From assembly GCA_009760855.2 (NCBI GenBank), contig WPIO01000017.1, positions 5,184,501 to 5,222,500 of the forward strand: a DNA stretch of 38,000 bases. Reading direction: 5' to 3'. Below are positions 21,784 through 33,658 of this stretch, piece by piece; position 1 is the stretch's first letter, and every line of letters starts with the position of its first letter. This DNA comes from Cristatella mucedo (Eukaryota; Bryozoa; Phylactolaemata; Cristatellidae). A model generated the notes under the pieces. It ran no database searches. It was not told the origin of the DNA and saw only the letters and a program-made list of their open reading frames with translations. Position numbers and translations under genes: made by a program.

Positions 21784-22594
21784 TCCTACTAAAATTGTGC
21801 GCTACACCGATAATGACGAATTGAAAATAATTTCAGTTTATCGCCATTTCATTACCAGCAGTGCCATTGCTACTAGCCGGGCCTACAGCCCAGGCAGCTA
21901 GAGGCATCACCAATGATGTCGCCATTCTAACGATCATTACAATTGTTTTCTAGTTACCCAGCTTTTTGTACGGCACTCTCCATCATTCCCACGACCTTTC
22001 ATTTTGTCAAGCACCGGGCTCAGGCAACGACCGGATTACGTCAACACGGATACACGTTGCCCAGAGGCCATTCCCATATCCAATGGCAGGCTGTATGTAA
22101 TGGCTCTCTACATAGTAGAGAGATCGAAGAAGCTGCCTCTACTTTAGGTTCGAGTGAGATGTCTACATTTAAATTAGCAACAGCACGGCAGTCGACAGCA
22201 TAAATCCATATCGAGGCAGAGTACCAAGCCCAATAAACGCGATGACAGGCCGCCTTATTTTCACAGGCAGGGAAACATTGCCGACCTATCGGCTGAATGA
22301 CGGCATTTATGGGAGGAATATCTTGCAGGTTGGTAGCTTCCCTCTCTCAAGTGCCACAGTGCTGGCACCACTGCTGACCGGCAGGTTATAACTAAGAGTG
22401 TTGAGTTTAAACTATCAGGTGCCAGTGTCCAAATTCCTAGCACAATGGGGCACGTATACACACACATATACACACCCTTCCTATGTTGATGGAAAGTTTA
22501 GACAAAGCTGTAGTATCTCCGTTGCCCAATGCTAACCTAGTTGTTGGACCAGCCCTATTGTCCTTGACCACTTACATCGAAGAGAGTGTGCTGT
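21784..22594. other. Intronic sequence without a recognised feature
   Basis: Part of the kinesin intron between exons f and g. A short (CA)n-like stretch occurs near 22458-22478. No exon or transposon recognised. Confidence 0.45.
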
Positions 22595-23492
22595 AGGCAG
22601 TGGCTGCCAAGTTGAGTTGGCTGCGGTCGCTAACCAAAAGTGTCACGAGTGTAGATGTATACGGCAGCCGGAAATCCAGGGAGCCATTAAAGTATGGGAT
22701 ACCTCAGATTTCGGTCTTATACTTCCTTCTTTCCACAATCTATACTCTCCTTCTAGCCGATGTCATCGCCGAGCGGAGTGTGGGCTTTCATTTCCACGGT
22801 GACGAAACTCAGCTCTACTTATCCTTTGACCCTTCCGAGCCTTGCTTTGTACCTGACTCACTTACCTCCCTAGCCTGCTGCACGACGACATGCACATGAG
22901 GACGGCCGCTTAACTTCCTGAAGTTTAACACACAATAACTTCAACCTATTACTTACAGGCAACCCCGGTGTCACCCTGAATTCGGAAGACCTCAGCTTCA
23001 ACATTGGTTCTTCTAGCACGACTCCGGTGACGCCTGACCATAATCTGGGTGTGAGTGCTGCTCCATAACGTCTTGTCAGTGGATGGGCACATTGCTCCAT
23101 AACGTCTTGTCAGTGGATGGGCACATAGCCTCTACCGTCAAGTCTACTTTCAGCCTACTTTCAGCTCAGGAGCATTAATCAAATCAGGCCCTGCTTAGAC
23201 AATAATACGTTGGCCAAACTATTTGATGCATTAGTGAAATAGCTTTTAGAATCCTGCACTTCCCTTTATTCAGAGCTCCCGACCAGTGCCCTGATCGACT
23301 GCAACCCGTGCAAAACTCACCAGCTCGGCTGGTCTGTCGTCAATAGAGTAGCTGCCACATCACTTTACCGCTTCTGTCTGAGCTTGACTGGCACCCTATC
23401 AAGCATAGAATCGATTTCAAGATCCCCTCTGCCCTACAGGTCCCTTCACTTGATTGCACCTGCCTATCTATACGACCTCCTTGATCCTTCAG

Positions 23493-23591
<99 letters not shown>

Positions 23592-23868
23592 CACCCAGTT
23601 CTAAGTCATCCTGCCGTTCCTCACACCAAAACTCGTTTATGCCTTCTGTCATACCTGCATTGCTTTTGCATTATTTAGGTACCGGCTGCAGATGCATCTG
23701 TTCTCCTCAGCTTTTGATGCATCCTAGTGCAGTGCAGGGGTCTTTTTTGCTTATAAGTGCTTTGCGCACATACTTGTGCGTGATTCAGCTACACGATATG
23801 TAAAGTGCATAGAAAGAGATTTAGTTCTCTGAGGGTGCTATGCACATTTATTACAAAAACAATATTAT
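22595..23868 (+). mobile_element. Old L2-like LINE copy, forward strand, with 3' tail
   Basis: The frame at 22600-22899 gives SVDVYGSRKSREPLKYGIPQISVL...YTLLLADVIAERSVGFHFHGDETQLYLSFDPS, a decayed match to IDVNGQRSSEVPLKYGVPQGSVL...[32 protein letters not shown]. The YADD box has become HGDE, so the copy is dead. The downstream remnants are broken by a 34 bp tandem duplication (23059-23126) and a (TC)n array (23497-23587). It ends with the variant hairpin tail GTGCATAGAAAGAGATTTAG/TTCTCTGAGGGTGC at 23801-23868. Confidence 0.82.
23497..23587. repeat. (CT)n microsatellite inside a LINE remnant
   Basis: About 45 pure CT units with no interruption. The flanking sequence on both sides is LINE-derived, so the array expanded in or inserted into the dead copy. 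Ser-Leu frames here are artefacts. Confidence 0.95.
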
Positions 23869-24392
23869 TATCACATTTTACTCACCTGGGGTCCTACTGT
23901 AGTTTTGCCCACCCTCCGACCGATGGAGGGTGCTCTCCTAGGCCGGTCAGGCAGGCTACGGTGGACTGTGCAGCCTGTGCAGCTCCTTAATCGTTCATGA
24001 ATGCAGCCAGGCTGCTGTGCTGTGAGCAATGCATGTGGCATGCGAAAGCTATTAGGCAGATTACTGGATTCACTTTGAGTATAGGGAGGGGCAGGGGGAG
24101 AAAGCGAACTGCCGTACTGCTAGGACTCAGGACCTGATCGGTCGACGTCTAGGCTTGGCGGCAGTTCTCTTTGAGTACTATGTGAAGACAATATTTTACC
24201 TAGGAGAAGCTAATGGCTCCGAGTGTATACTTGAATGGTTTTGCATGATTGCCTATGCATAACACCATGCTTTGAATCAACCCGTGGTGGTGATTGATTC
24301 TCTTGCTCCAAGTTGTAAGGCACCAGGACAAAGATGTAGTTCTCTCAAGGCTTCAAGAGTGTGGCAAGCATCTCAAAACGAACGGTTTCCTT

Positions 24393-24452
24393 TGCAGCAA
24401 ATGTAAAGCGCCTAGAAAGAGATTTGAGTTCTTTGAGGGCACTTTATCAAGT

Positions 24453-24490
<38 letters not shown>
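24393..24490 (+). repeat. Isolated LINE 3' tail with (ATT)n
   Basis: The string GCAGCAAATGTAAAGCGCCT, the hairpin (AGAAAGAGATTTGAGTTCTT) and a run of about eleven ATT units are present, but no coding sequence precedes them. This is either an extremely 5'-truncated LINE insertion or the tail of a SINE whose head is not recognisable. Confidence 0.8.
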
Positions 24491-24491
<1 letters not shown>

Positions 24492-25208
24492 TATTGTTAT
24501 CGGCACCTGACTTCCAGTGGCTCCAGCCCTTTGCTCTGCTAGACTGTCGAGCCCTACATGAGGGGTAGCATGTGGCAGCGAGTCGGTTAAATACAGTTAA
24601 TTACTTCCATAGGGCACTGTGGTATAGGGGCAATCATAGTGACATGGACTCCAGCCACACTCTCCCCTAAAGCCGTGTGGCTGCCCCTTCTGCAGAGTGG
24701 GGGGGGGAGTGCTACTTGCCGCCAAGACCCGCCGCCTCGGGCACGGTCAAGGTTCGCCTCCCTTAACAAATTTCCGATTCATCACCTTAATTACCAGAAT
24801 ACACCCTTAATATTGCTATATAATGCTATATATATTATAATAATAATATCTATCATATTGCTTAATATATAAATATGTGTGTGTGCGTGAGTAAAATATT
24901 GTAATAAAATATTGGAATACACTTATTTATTATTCCCTGTCATATGGGGGCCTCTACCCTCAACAGCAATTGCCAAGAATCTGAAAGAGTGCGACCAGGG
25001 TGCCGGGTGCTGGCAGCATGACCAGACATCTCCCCTCACCCGTGCTAATGGTGGCAGGCGACAGCAGCAGACACGGTCATGCTAGATAGAGAAGGCAAGC
25101 AAGCGACACGGGGCGCGAGAGCAGCAGCAGCAGCAGTGGCCGCTCCTGCTGCAGCTGCCGCCGCCGCAGGCAAGCCGGCAGAGGCGTCGGCAGCTGCGGC
25201 CCCCTCAC

Positions 25209-25345
25209 CTTATGCGGTCCTTCATGGCGCCCTCCTTGGCCTCTTTGAGAGCGACCTCGAGCGTCTTGACGCGGTCCATGGTGGAGCGCAGGCGAATCTC
25301 AAGCTTGGGCAGCTCGACGCGGAGGTCGGCGTTGTCCCTCACCAG
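25209..25345 (-). CDS. Khc: Kinesin-1 heavy chain, exon f (distal coiled coil)
   Basis: The acceptor is ccgctgcag and the donor is ATAAG|gtgagg. It encodes [20 protein letters not shown] and then [25 protein letters not shown], a near-canonical kinesin-1 segment (family pattern [20 protein letters not shown]). In the protein it directly precedes the tail and forms the last coiled coil, which includes the cargo and tail-microtubule binding region. 137 bp, phase 0 in and phase 2 out, matching exons e and g. The neighbouring intronic sequence at 25100-25190 is a GC-rich (GCA)n/(GCC)n tract. Confidence 0.95.
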
Positions 25346-25639
25346 CTGCAGCGGCGGCGGACGAAAAAAACGCGAGTAAGCAGCCCGTGGCCACGTGACG
25401 GCCCCAACGTTAAGCCGAGAAACGTCGGACGGTAGCAGCAGCAGCGAGCGGCGGCGCGCAGCAAGCGGCACCCGGACTCCCACCCGGGGCACTGCAGAGC
25501 CGTTAAAGGGGTCAGCAGTTTAGAGGGGAGGAGGGCTCACACCACCGTTTGGAGAGCTCACACTGCCGACTGCAGTGACGTCGTGGGCTTGATGGGCGGG
25601 GTAGGCCGGAGCAAGAGCCGGAAGGGACATAATAGCGAG

Positions 25640-25757
25640 CAGACGAAACCTTTTCAATTCAGTGCAGGTCGGTGAGCAGTGTTGTAATGAGGCAAAGGCG
25701 ATGCTTGCGGCTGCTGCAAGACAAGCCTAGCTGCCGAGTTTTGCACCAGCTGTCGAG
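25640..25757 (-). mobile_element. Short L2-like LINE remnant, reverse strand
   Basis: GACAAGCCTAGCTGC.GAGTT and TTGCACCAGCTG, plus CAGTGCAGGTCGGTGAG, match copy C/D at the LVQNSAARLVCRE...DLHWLPV segment on the minus strand. Only about 120 bp are clear, with no tail. Confidence 0.7.
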
Positions 25758-25907
25758 AGCAGACGACTCAACCTACAGCTAGGTTATGCCAAATAATTTC
25801 GGATACAGCTCCGGGATTGACGTACATATACTAATTTAATAGGCCAGATGATCCTATAGAGATCTCCCTAAGCAAATGCAAGTGAGCTCAGACAGAACTC
25901 ACAGCTA

Positions 25908-26094
25908 CATAAATAATAAATAAATCCTAGCTGATTAAACAGCCTCTTTTTGTATAGCGACAGAAGAGCCTTTTACGGCTATCACCACTGCTTGCAGTGG
26001 CGATAAAGAATCGCCCACCGCAGGAATCGAACCCACGACCTCGGAACCGAGGTCGTGAAAGCAACCGCCTTACCTAGTGTGCCATCACGGCTCA
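25908..26094 (-). mobile_element. tRNA-derived SINE
   Basis: On the minus strand the head reads GAGCCGTGATGGCACACTAGG, with an A-box-like D-arm. An anticodon-stem-like palindrome CACGACCTCGG/CCGAGGTCGTG (26034-26057) and an excellent B box GTGGGTTCGATTCCTGC follow. The body continues with a second small hairpin (25981-26004) and ends in an AT-rich (TTTA)n-like tail near 25908-25925. It does not carry the hairpin tail shared by the LINE and the other SINEs. It lacks a foldable acceptor stem, so it is not a tRNA gene. Confidence 0.72.
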
Positions 26095-26689
26095 TCTTCT
26101 GCATTGCCGACAAATGCCTTTAACAATTAGACTGCCGAGTAACAAAGTTGCTACCAAGTGAGGCAACTTTCCAGATATCTTACAAAAACATAGGTTGCCA
26201 AATGTGGCCAGATCCCTTTTTGCACTGAATGAGTTGCAAAGGTATGATTCTTAAGGTGACTAGGTGCACGGCAAACGACTCTCGTTACTGCTCGAAAAAA
26301 GGCATGCATCGAATGCTAGCCGTCGTCACAGCTTTACTTTTTGCTGCTTACCTGATAATTCTAGGTAGACTTTTTGTCTTTCCTTCAAGCTATCGCGACT
26401 AATAAAGAATAGCCACGATTTCTCAGTGGATAGAAATCTCCTCACTCACAACGGCTTCACCATTCCAAACACTAGGATTGACTTATGTGTAACCTTTGCC
26501 CACATAACCAGATCACCCATGTTTTTCCTTCGTTGACATTAAAAAGACTTCACAGGTCCCTCAGCAGGAGATTACTATCAAGAGTATACTCCCATTCATG
26601 GCGCGATTGAGTGCACTTTCGATTAGCCAGGTCATCGGACAGGGCACGAGCACTTCTGAACGGGCACACACTGAAGTCCGGCAGATGCT

Positions 26690-27205
26690 AAGAAAACAAA
26701 GCGACTGACATACGATGTGGCACGTCAGCATGCCTGACGAAGGGACCGACATACTGAGGGACAAAACCTTGAACTCGATAGGCTGCTTGATGGCGCCAGT
26801 GCAGGTCTGTGCGCAATGATGTAATGAGGCAATTGCGACGTTCATGACAAGACTAAGAGCTGAGTTTTGTACCGACCGTAGATGTTTTATTGCATAGGCG
26901 GGAAGGCTTGCAAGTGATGAATCATAGAAGACTAGCCGGAATGTCAGTTGGAACAGCTTGACCGTGGTATCCTAATCTAAGCAGGCCCGAATTTTGCAAT
27001 GGTACGAAGCTGAAAGTAGTCAGACTTGATTTTGGAGCTGATGTGGTAATCTAGTGTAAGTTCATTTTGGTTTGGGACACTCGGATTGTGGGCAGCTGCC
27101 AAAAAGGAGATATGCTGGCCGTGACAATTTTGAGGGTTGACTTTCCGATTTTTGAATAACACTAGGTTTTTCCATAACTACTAAGTTGGATTTATTGCTT
27201 GTGCA
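26690..27205 (-). mobile_element. Old L2-like LINE remnant, reverse strand
   Basis: Minus-strand readings such as NLVVMEKPSVIQKS (about 27170), SDYFQLRTIAKFGPA (near 27000), CAQTCTGAIKQPIEFKVLSL (near 26780) and SVPSSGMLTCHIV follow the order of copies B-D (LLVMGKP, SAYFQLHNIAKI, DLHWLPVKQRIDFKVLSL, SLHSMAPAYLSDI). Frames are broken and no tail is visible. Confidence 0.78.
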
Positions 27206-29170
27206 GACCAAAGCAAGCTCTTATGCTTCATGTCGCATAAAATATATCAACGAGCCTCGCGAGAGACTACTGTCATCAGGGAGTCTCAAAGGCATCGCTG
27301 AAACACCTGTTGCCGAGGAAGGTATCTGATATAACTTCGAGTTTGCATCCTCTCAATTTGACATGTAGGAGTCGGACAACTTTAACAAGACTTAAGAAAC
27401 CAAAGTGTTTTCTTGTGACAGAAAGGGCTCGATTTCAGAAAGCTCAGTAGAGCATCAGCATTTCAGCTGGATTCGAAACTGACGCAACATGCTGAAAACC
27501 TCCAGGCTGATGTAACGTCACAAGAGTTAAAATACTATCACAACCGATCCATGTCGATATAGCCAAGGAAATTGCTGCCACGAGTCCTGAGCTGCAGGTT
27601 AGTGTGCACAACAGTTAGCCTGTAGCCATGCTCCATTAAGTGGAGTAGGCAGAGGTGGCTGACTCTAGGCAGAAGAGGCTGGTCACGAGCTCAAAAGTGG
27701 CTGGCAGCAAAAGCATGCCGTTAATTTGCAGTGTCTGACATCACGCGTGCGACCAGAATTTTCAGCGTAGCTATTGAGAAGTCCTTCCAGAAAGACAATG
27801 TTCCTTCACTTATTGAAATGTTTTTTCATGGGATAGAGGTATTAAAAATCCCCCCCCCCCGACAGATCACCAGCCACCATTGCCTTTTATCTCACTGATC
27901 ATGTTAAAATGCACCAAGAGTTCACTGCAAATCAGTGAGGCTTCGGCACACCATGCCAAGGAGATGGAGGCACCTCTGCCCTTATGCATAGGATTGGTGA
28001 TCCATGCTCAGACTTGCCAACTGGTAGTTTTGCTTTCTCATCTCTGAATAAACGGTAGCTTTATCAAGAGCCCTAGAAAAGGTCAAGCGAATGCCCCGAA
28101 GAGCTTGTAAACAATTCCCTGGTGAAGATGCCGTTTGTCCATTTTGACTGAGCTGAAGACTGGTATTTTCACGACAGCCACAACAGATAACATTGACCAC
28201 ATCCTGAGCTCAGCAACACCAAGGGACACATTTCATGGGAATTCAACGTCACGGCACCATCACTAAATACAAGACACTTCCAGAACCAAGTAAAGCTGAA
28301 TGTTGGACATACAATCAATTTAACTACTCGTAACCGGGTCTCTATAGACATAACCCAAATACAGCCTGGTAGGCACCACTCGACTACCATCAACAGCAAG
28401 TCCCATTTAGTCCGGCATGCCTCCTCCCATACCACCCTATTAGAGTGCCGCTGTTGGGCTTGCATTCTTGATAGCATGCCTGGTTTCAAAGATCAATGAA
28501 AATATCGGCATTAGTGTGGAGATACTTGTTGTTAGGAGGATACTTGATGCAGCCAATCAATCTTACTTCCCAGTGCTCAGGTGGTACCCAAAAAAAGGGG
28601 ACTGTATGTCAGAAGCCAAAAATGGCTCCAGACACTTAAAATACATCGTCATTTTGCAGGGTTCAGCAGCTATTAAGCAAACGAAGGTAGTCGTTAGTTC
28701 AATATGTTACCATTAGTGCTAACTCTAATGAGTCCTGTGTTCTAGTCAAATTTGTTAGGACAGCAGTTGCTAAAATGCTGAAATATTTGAGGTTACATCG
28801 TGATCCCAGAGTCGGTGGATTTTTAGGGCCATCATAGTATAGTGTGTGTGTGTGTGTGTCTGTCTGTGGGCATATCTTTATCTGTAACTTAAAAATGCCA
28901 AAAAGACAGCAGATGTGGCTTTCGGTAAGTCTGTGACATTCGGTGAGCACACGGTAGCCAACAGACTCCATCTCAAGGCAGTTGAGAAAGTGAATGGTAA
29001 TGGCAGAGTGAATGGTTAAGAAAAGTATGGCAGTAGCAGCACATGACAGCTAGATAGAATGTGCCAGAGTCAGGAGCATGAGAACAGATGTCATTGAGAA
29101 TTATGGAAGTGAACTCTGCACGCTAGAACATGCAGAGCTAAAGATTTTGTCGCAGAGAATGGCTTAAAGC
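27206..29170. other. Intronic sequence without a recognised feature
   Basis: Part of the 7.95 kb kinesin intron between exons e and f. It has a short poly-C run (about 27851-27860) and a (GT)n run (about 28841-28860). Open frames such as 28169-28489 (minus) have no domain and no splice context. Confidence 0.45.
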
Positions 29171-29175
29171 AAATT

Positions 29176-29360
29176 ACTTTCTTAAGGGGAACTGACGGGA
29201 CAAGCAGGCTGAAACTAGTGCACAGTTAAGAAGGGCATGATTAAGCCAAGCCATGACAAGTATTGTGGTCAGAATAGGAATTTTGCTCCGTATGCATTGA
29301 TGAACCAAGAGCCATAGCAGCTCCATCAGCAGAGGAGACATACGAGTGAATCTCTTAGAT
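29176..29360 (-). mobile_element. Probable old LINE RT C-terminal remnant, reverse strand
   Basis: The reading SKRFTRMSPLLMELLWLLVHQCIRSKIPILT resembles the LINE segment R.SCHITPLLADLHWLPVKQRIDFKVLSLT. The match is short and diverged, possibly from a different L2-like family in which the box reads like 'HITP.L.ELHWLPV..RI..KIL'. Confidence 0.45.
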
Positions 29361-29624
29361 TTAAAAACCGATCTTAAGGCTACATTCATCCTTAACTATA
29401 GAGGCTTAATGGCCTTTTTGGTTTCCCTGCCAATGCTGAGTCTCAGTGGTCTGGTCTAGACAGAACCAGGGGGTCATAGAATAGTGATAATAATTTCAAA
29501 TACATAACTACCGGAGGAAGTCTGCCGTGGGATAGAACGTTGACAAAGAATTTCCCCTCTCGCACGGACCGATCAAGCAACCACTGAGTAACCGGTCCAC
29601 TGCTCTCTGACGATTGAGCTATGG

Positions 29625-29672
29625 AGACTACTACTGTTCCAAAGGTGTTCACCTTTGGAACAGTAGTAGTCT
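29625..29672. repeat. Near-perfect 48 bp palindrome
   Basis: Arms of 23 bp (29625-29647 and 29650-29672) are exact inverted copies around a 2 bp centre, TT; the left arm begins AGACTACTACTGTTCCAAAG. Immediately to the left, on the minus strand, lies a stretch like a tRNA D-arm (CATAGCTCAATCGTCAGAGAGC), so the palindrome may sit at the head of a SINE-like element. Confidence 0.95.
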
Positions 29673-29744
29673 TCAACACAAGGCTGTACATAGCCGCTTA
29701 CGTGCTCGGGCCCCATCTTGGTGTACTGAAAGAACGAATGAGTA

Positions 29745-29812
29745 ATTACAATTATAATAATGAATCTGCATAGCCCAATAAGAGAACTCAATCGCTATTT
29801 AGACAACTAATT
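29745..29812 (-). repeat. Isolated degenerate LINE/SINE 3' tail
   Basis: The minus strand reads TAGCGATTGAGTTCTCTTATTGGGCTATG, followed by ATTATTATAATTG, a decayed version of the hairpin plus (ATT)n tail. No head or coding part is recognisable. Confidence 0.6.
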
Positions 29813-30555
29813 TTTTTTGGAAGAGACCTTTAGCCAGCCAATCCCGTATGTACTTTCATACTAATTGACATTGATCAGACATGATTATTAGCTTCGGAGG
29901 TATCTCTAGGAATAAAACTTATAAAAGTTGAGCACTTATCCAAGAGTAAAACTAAATTACGAGTGCTCGCGATTATGATCACACTTAGTATGTCCAATTA
30001 GGAGAATAAAGTCGCTTATTCCAGCAGTACGTTCGGAATTTCCTATAAGGAATAGTTTGGAGCAAGACAATGCACGTGTGTACACAGGGCAGCCGGTCAT
30101 AGCACCGCAAGCCCGTAATCTCTGAGATTCCTAAAAAAAAAGGCATCAGCCACATGGAAGGTAGCAGAGGCCTCAAGCTACTGGGCAGCACACCGGAACG
30201 TGAAGATTTACACCATACTGCATATGGAAACCACGAAATATAACGCCTTTGAAGCTCATGGCAACAGAAAAAAACGCTAGCACACATCTGCAGCACCCTA
30301 GCAGGGCAGTAAGGGAGGTGTAACAGGCTAAATACGGTGGTGCTACTGCCGAAAGCATCTATGGAAAGAGATGGGGATGACCAACATACGTGCATAAATG
30401 AGTGTCTCAAATAGGAGGCGTCACGAATAGATTTCCAGTGTTATCTCCTGCTAAGCTTTCGTTTCTAGATCTCAACGAGGCCAGCCAACACAAAACGGTT
30501 GCAATGTGGTGCAACGCATGCTTTCCCAGGATCGGCTTGCATGGGCTAGAGCTCT
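29813..30555. other. Intronic sequence without a recognised feature
   Basis: Part of the kinesin intron between exons e and f. The open frame 29985-30410 (minus) has no recognisable domain and is likely chance. Confidence 0.45.
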
Positions 30556-30715
30556 CCTATGACGATGATGATGATGATAATAATTATAATAATAAATTTG
30601 ATATAGCGCCCTTGGAGAACTCAGTCTCTTTCTAGGCACTTTATATGTACAACAGTGCCTTGGGGTTCGAACTAGTGAATTGTACATTATGGCTGTTGCT
30701 AAACACTAGTGCTTC
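30556..30715 (-). mobile_element. tRNA-derived SINE carrying the LINE 3' tail
   Basis: On the minus strand a head of about 65 bp (CACTAGTGTTTAGCAACAGC...) includes the B-box-like CTAGTTCGAACCCCAAGG. It joins a GTGCCTAGAAAGAGACTGAG/TTCTCCAAGGGCGC hairpin and an (ATT)n/(ATC)n tail at 30556-30650. The layout is the same as at 8197-8327. Confidence 0.65.
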
Positions 30716-31092
30716 TCTCTCTGTGGCCACAGAATAGACTGGTCAATATAAACGACGTGATCTTGTTGTACTGAGGTATGGGTGCTCTTAATTGCCGGCA
30801 TGCTCTGCTACCGTCAGCATACCTGCACGTGCTGAGGCAGCCTCTACGACTTGCTAGCCGCACTCCGAAGCGCCGGCTCCACTAGTATCGATCCTAAGTC
30901 GGCAAGGACTAACACCGTTACGTGTGCTGTGCATGTGGCCTGAGGACTTCAAAGCAGAAGCTGCTACACCAGCTGTTTGTTACATTGGTCATTGTAGCCT
31001 TTTATATTGAATTAGCCATTTTATTATTTTGTTTTCATGCTTGCTGCATGGGTTTGAATAACTTACTACTTTGAATTAGGATATATATGCGT

Positions 31093-31328
<236 letters not shown>

Positions 31329-32235
31329 ATTAACCGGTGACAAAAAGGTCGGAGAAAGGAAAGAGCAGACAGACAAAAAATGCTCTTTGAACACAATATC
31401 GACGTGAAATCTGAAGAATATGAAATAAATCGTCTTGGTACCTGGAAGGTGATTCGTGCGAAGGGACAGCAAAACGGCTTGACAGTTAGTAAAGAAAAAG
31501 GGACCATGGCTGCTCCACCACCAGTTTGGGCCCCTATCATGTTAGCCCAGGCGTTAGCCCTTCAGGACCCAGGCCGTGTGTTCCGAGTCTTGCAATTGGC
31601 ACTCCTTTATTGCCTACTGCTGTGGGAAATCCTTTAATGCCTACTGCTTGCGAGGTGATACCCACTAAGGCTCTTCTGCCGCTACATAAATGAAGCTGTT
31701 AAATCAGGACGACCTTTACTATACGTATACTTCAGTTTTCAGTGACCTCAGGCTATGGAATAAAGATATGCCTGTAGGGGTGGATGGCATCGATCCAGGC
31801 TGCCTGGTCTTAGTCACACCAAATAGGGCCAAGGGCTATGCCAACAACAATTTCAGGATTGTGTCACTAGGGGCCCACTGCATGATGAAATAACTTATGC
31901 TTTAAGAGTGGCCGGTGGGGGTTAGTGGATTTGGTGACTATTAACTTGGAGTGACTCAATGCCAGCTGAGTCGGGAGAACGCCTTGAGCAACGTCTTGTA
32001 ACAAGGCGACTGGCAGAAGCTGCTATTAAAGACGTATCAATCAAAGTCGGGCGTTGGGAAGACCCTTTATCTTATCGCATGCACAATCCCCATCAGGTAG
32101 ACCACGATGTCGCATAGCAAAGCTATCAGATCGTCCACGACATACCACAACTTGTAAATGGCAACGCTGGAAGCAAGGCTCGACTATTCAAATCAGCACA
32201 CCTGCTATTGTTACGGGCTATTGCTGACTCGTTTT
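31329..32235. other. Intronic sequence without a recognised feature
   Basis: Part of the kinesin intron between exons e and f. Short frames only, with no domain or splice support. Confidence 0.45.
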
Positions 32236-32313
32236 GTAATAATAATAATAATGCACTTGATAAAGTGCCCTCCGTGAACTCAATCTCTCTCTAGGCGCTT
32301 TACATTTGCTGCA
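32236..32313 (-). repeat. Isolated LINE 3' tail with (ATT)n
   Basis: The minus strand reads GCAGCAAATGTAAAGCGCCT, the hairpin AGAGAGAGATTGAGTTCACG and GAGGGCACTTTATCAAGTGC, then (ATT)5. No LINE coding remnant or tRNA-like head adjoins it. Confidence 0.8.
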
Positions 32314-32900
32314 AAGGGTAGAGCTAAACCGATCAGCAACCGCACCCCTCCCCCCTGCTGTACCCTTGCCCATCCGGCTGAGCTTCGTCGCCGACCATGC
32401 AACAGACAACCGACCCAGGTATTGCTCAATCGAGGGGAGGGCTTTTATATGTCAGGCAATCGAGAACCGCCGCCACGCGAGAGCGCTTTCATGTTGTGCA
32501 CTGCAAACGATGGCACTCCGTAGTCAGCCACGCCCAGCTACGAGCCAGGGCTCGATCAGGTCACCTCGCATGGGGCTGGAACCAGTGCCTATCTTCGCAC
32601 TCTCAAAGCTGCTGGCTGCCAGCGCTGGCAGTGCCGGCCACTTCGGCACTTGAGGGTTGGACGATCGTCTCACGAAGCTGCCCTCAGGTAGAGCTGGGAG
32701 CAGAGCTCAGGTGGCGACCGCAGCAACGACTCGAAGCTGCTGCTGCCGCTGACCCTCTAGTAAACCCTCTAGCACTCGAGCAAAGCCAAATAAAAATCGG
32801 ATGCACCACATGTCCACGAACCGTGCCTTTGGGGATTTGGATGGATCTATGACACGGCCACAGGAGCAGTGTCACAGCCCCAGTGCCAGATGGATGGGAT

Positions 32901-32991
32901 GGGACAAAGGGATGGGACGGAAGGATGGGACGAAGGGATGGGACGAAGGGATGGGACGGAAGGATGGGACGGAGGGATGGGACGGAGGGAT
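32901..32991. repeat. 13 bp minisatellite, seven units
   Basis: Seven head-to-tail units of consensus GGGACGRARGGAT run from 32901 to 32991 with single-base variants. Open frames across it are repeat artefacts. An (AG)n array follows within 15 bp. Confidence 0.92.
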
Positions 32992-33003
32992 GAGATGGAT
33001 GGG

Positions 33004-33004
<1 letters not shown>

Positions 33005-33087
<83 letters not shown>
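33005..33087. repeat. (AG)n microsatellite
   Basis: About 40 AG units, in the opposite orientation to the (TC)n arrays elsewhere in the window. It lies in the kinesin intron close to exon e. Confidence 0.95.
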
Positions 33088-33090
<3 letters not shown>

Positions 33091-33295
33091 AGAGAAAGAG
33101 CAGGATAGCTGCTTTTAACAGACAGTAAGTAAGAGCACCGGTGGCGGGCGACACACATACTGCTAACGGTGAACGCTCTCTTCCACCACCCAAGAGGACG
33201 CCGCATTGCAAAAAGATTATGCAGCAAGCAAATCAAAAGGGAGGGGAAAGCAGTCGAACAAAAGAAACTGCCACTCTAAGCCACTTAAGTCCTAC

Positions 33296-33418
33296 CTGCT
33301 TATGGACCTTGGTCAACTGCTCGAGGTTGCTCTCCAGAAAGCTAATCTTCTGACGATGCGCGGTGCCAGCACTCGCCTCGCCCTCCGACCCCTCCGAGGC
33401 CTCGCTCTTCTGCGACGA
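33296..33418 (-). CDS. Khc: Kinesin-1 heavy chain, exon e (acidic linker and coiled coil)
   Basis: The acceptor is gtgtgttgcag and the donor is AAGCAG|gtagga. It encodes 41 residues: a Ser/Glu/Gly-rich linker (SSQKSEASEGSEGEASAGTA), then HRQKISFLESNLEQLTKVHKQ. QKISFLExNLEQLTKVHKQ is among the most conserved stretches of the kinesin-1 stalk. Phase 0 at both ends joins RVKK of exon d and LVRDN of exon f. The linker takes the place of the acidic/Gly region that separates coils in other kinesin-1 proteins. Confidence 0.95.
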
Positions 33419-33658
33419 CTGCAACACACCAGCTGCCAGCAAACATGCTCGGCAAGCGGCGCCAGCGAGCACTAGCGAGTCATCGCACGATGATGCAAGT
33501 CACTGCATGACGATGCCGACCATACGGACAGACAGAGGGATGCAAACAGACATGCCGACAGACCGAGTGACCTCAAACGTGCTGGGAAAGAGGTCGTGCC
33601 CGACGAGCAGCACCCCCCAGCGAGGCGGCTAGCTCGACGTTCGCCAGGCGCTCGGCAC

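Noticed and set aside
26025-26094. Intact tRNA gene
   Set aside because: A and B boxes are present, but the acceptor stem does not pair and the sequence continues as a SINE body.
32397-32852. 151-codon plus-strand frame in the kinesin intron
   Set aside because: No domain, low-complexity Ala/Arg/Ser composition and no splice context; probably chance in GC-rich sequence.
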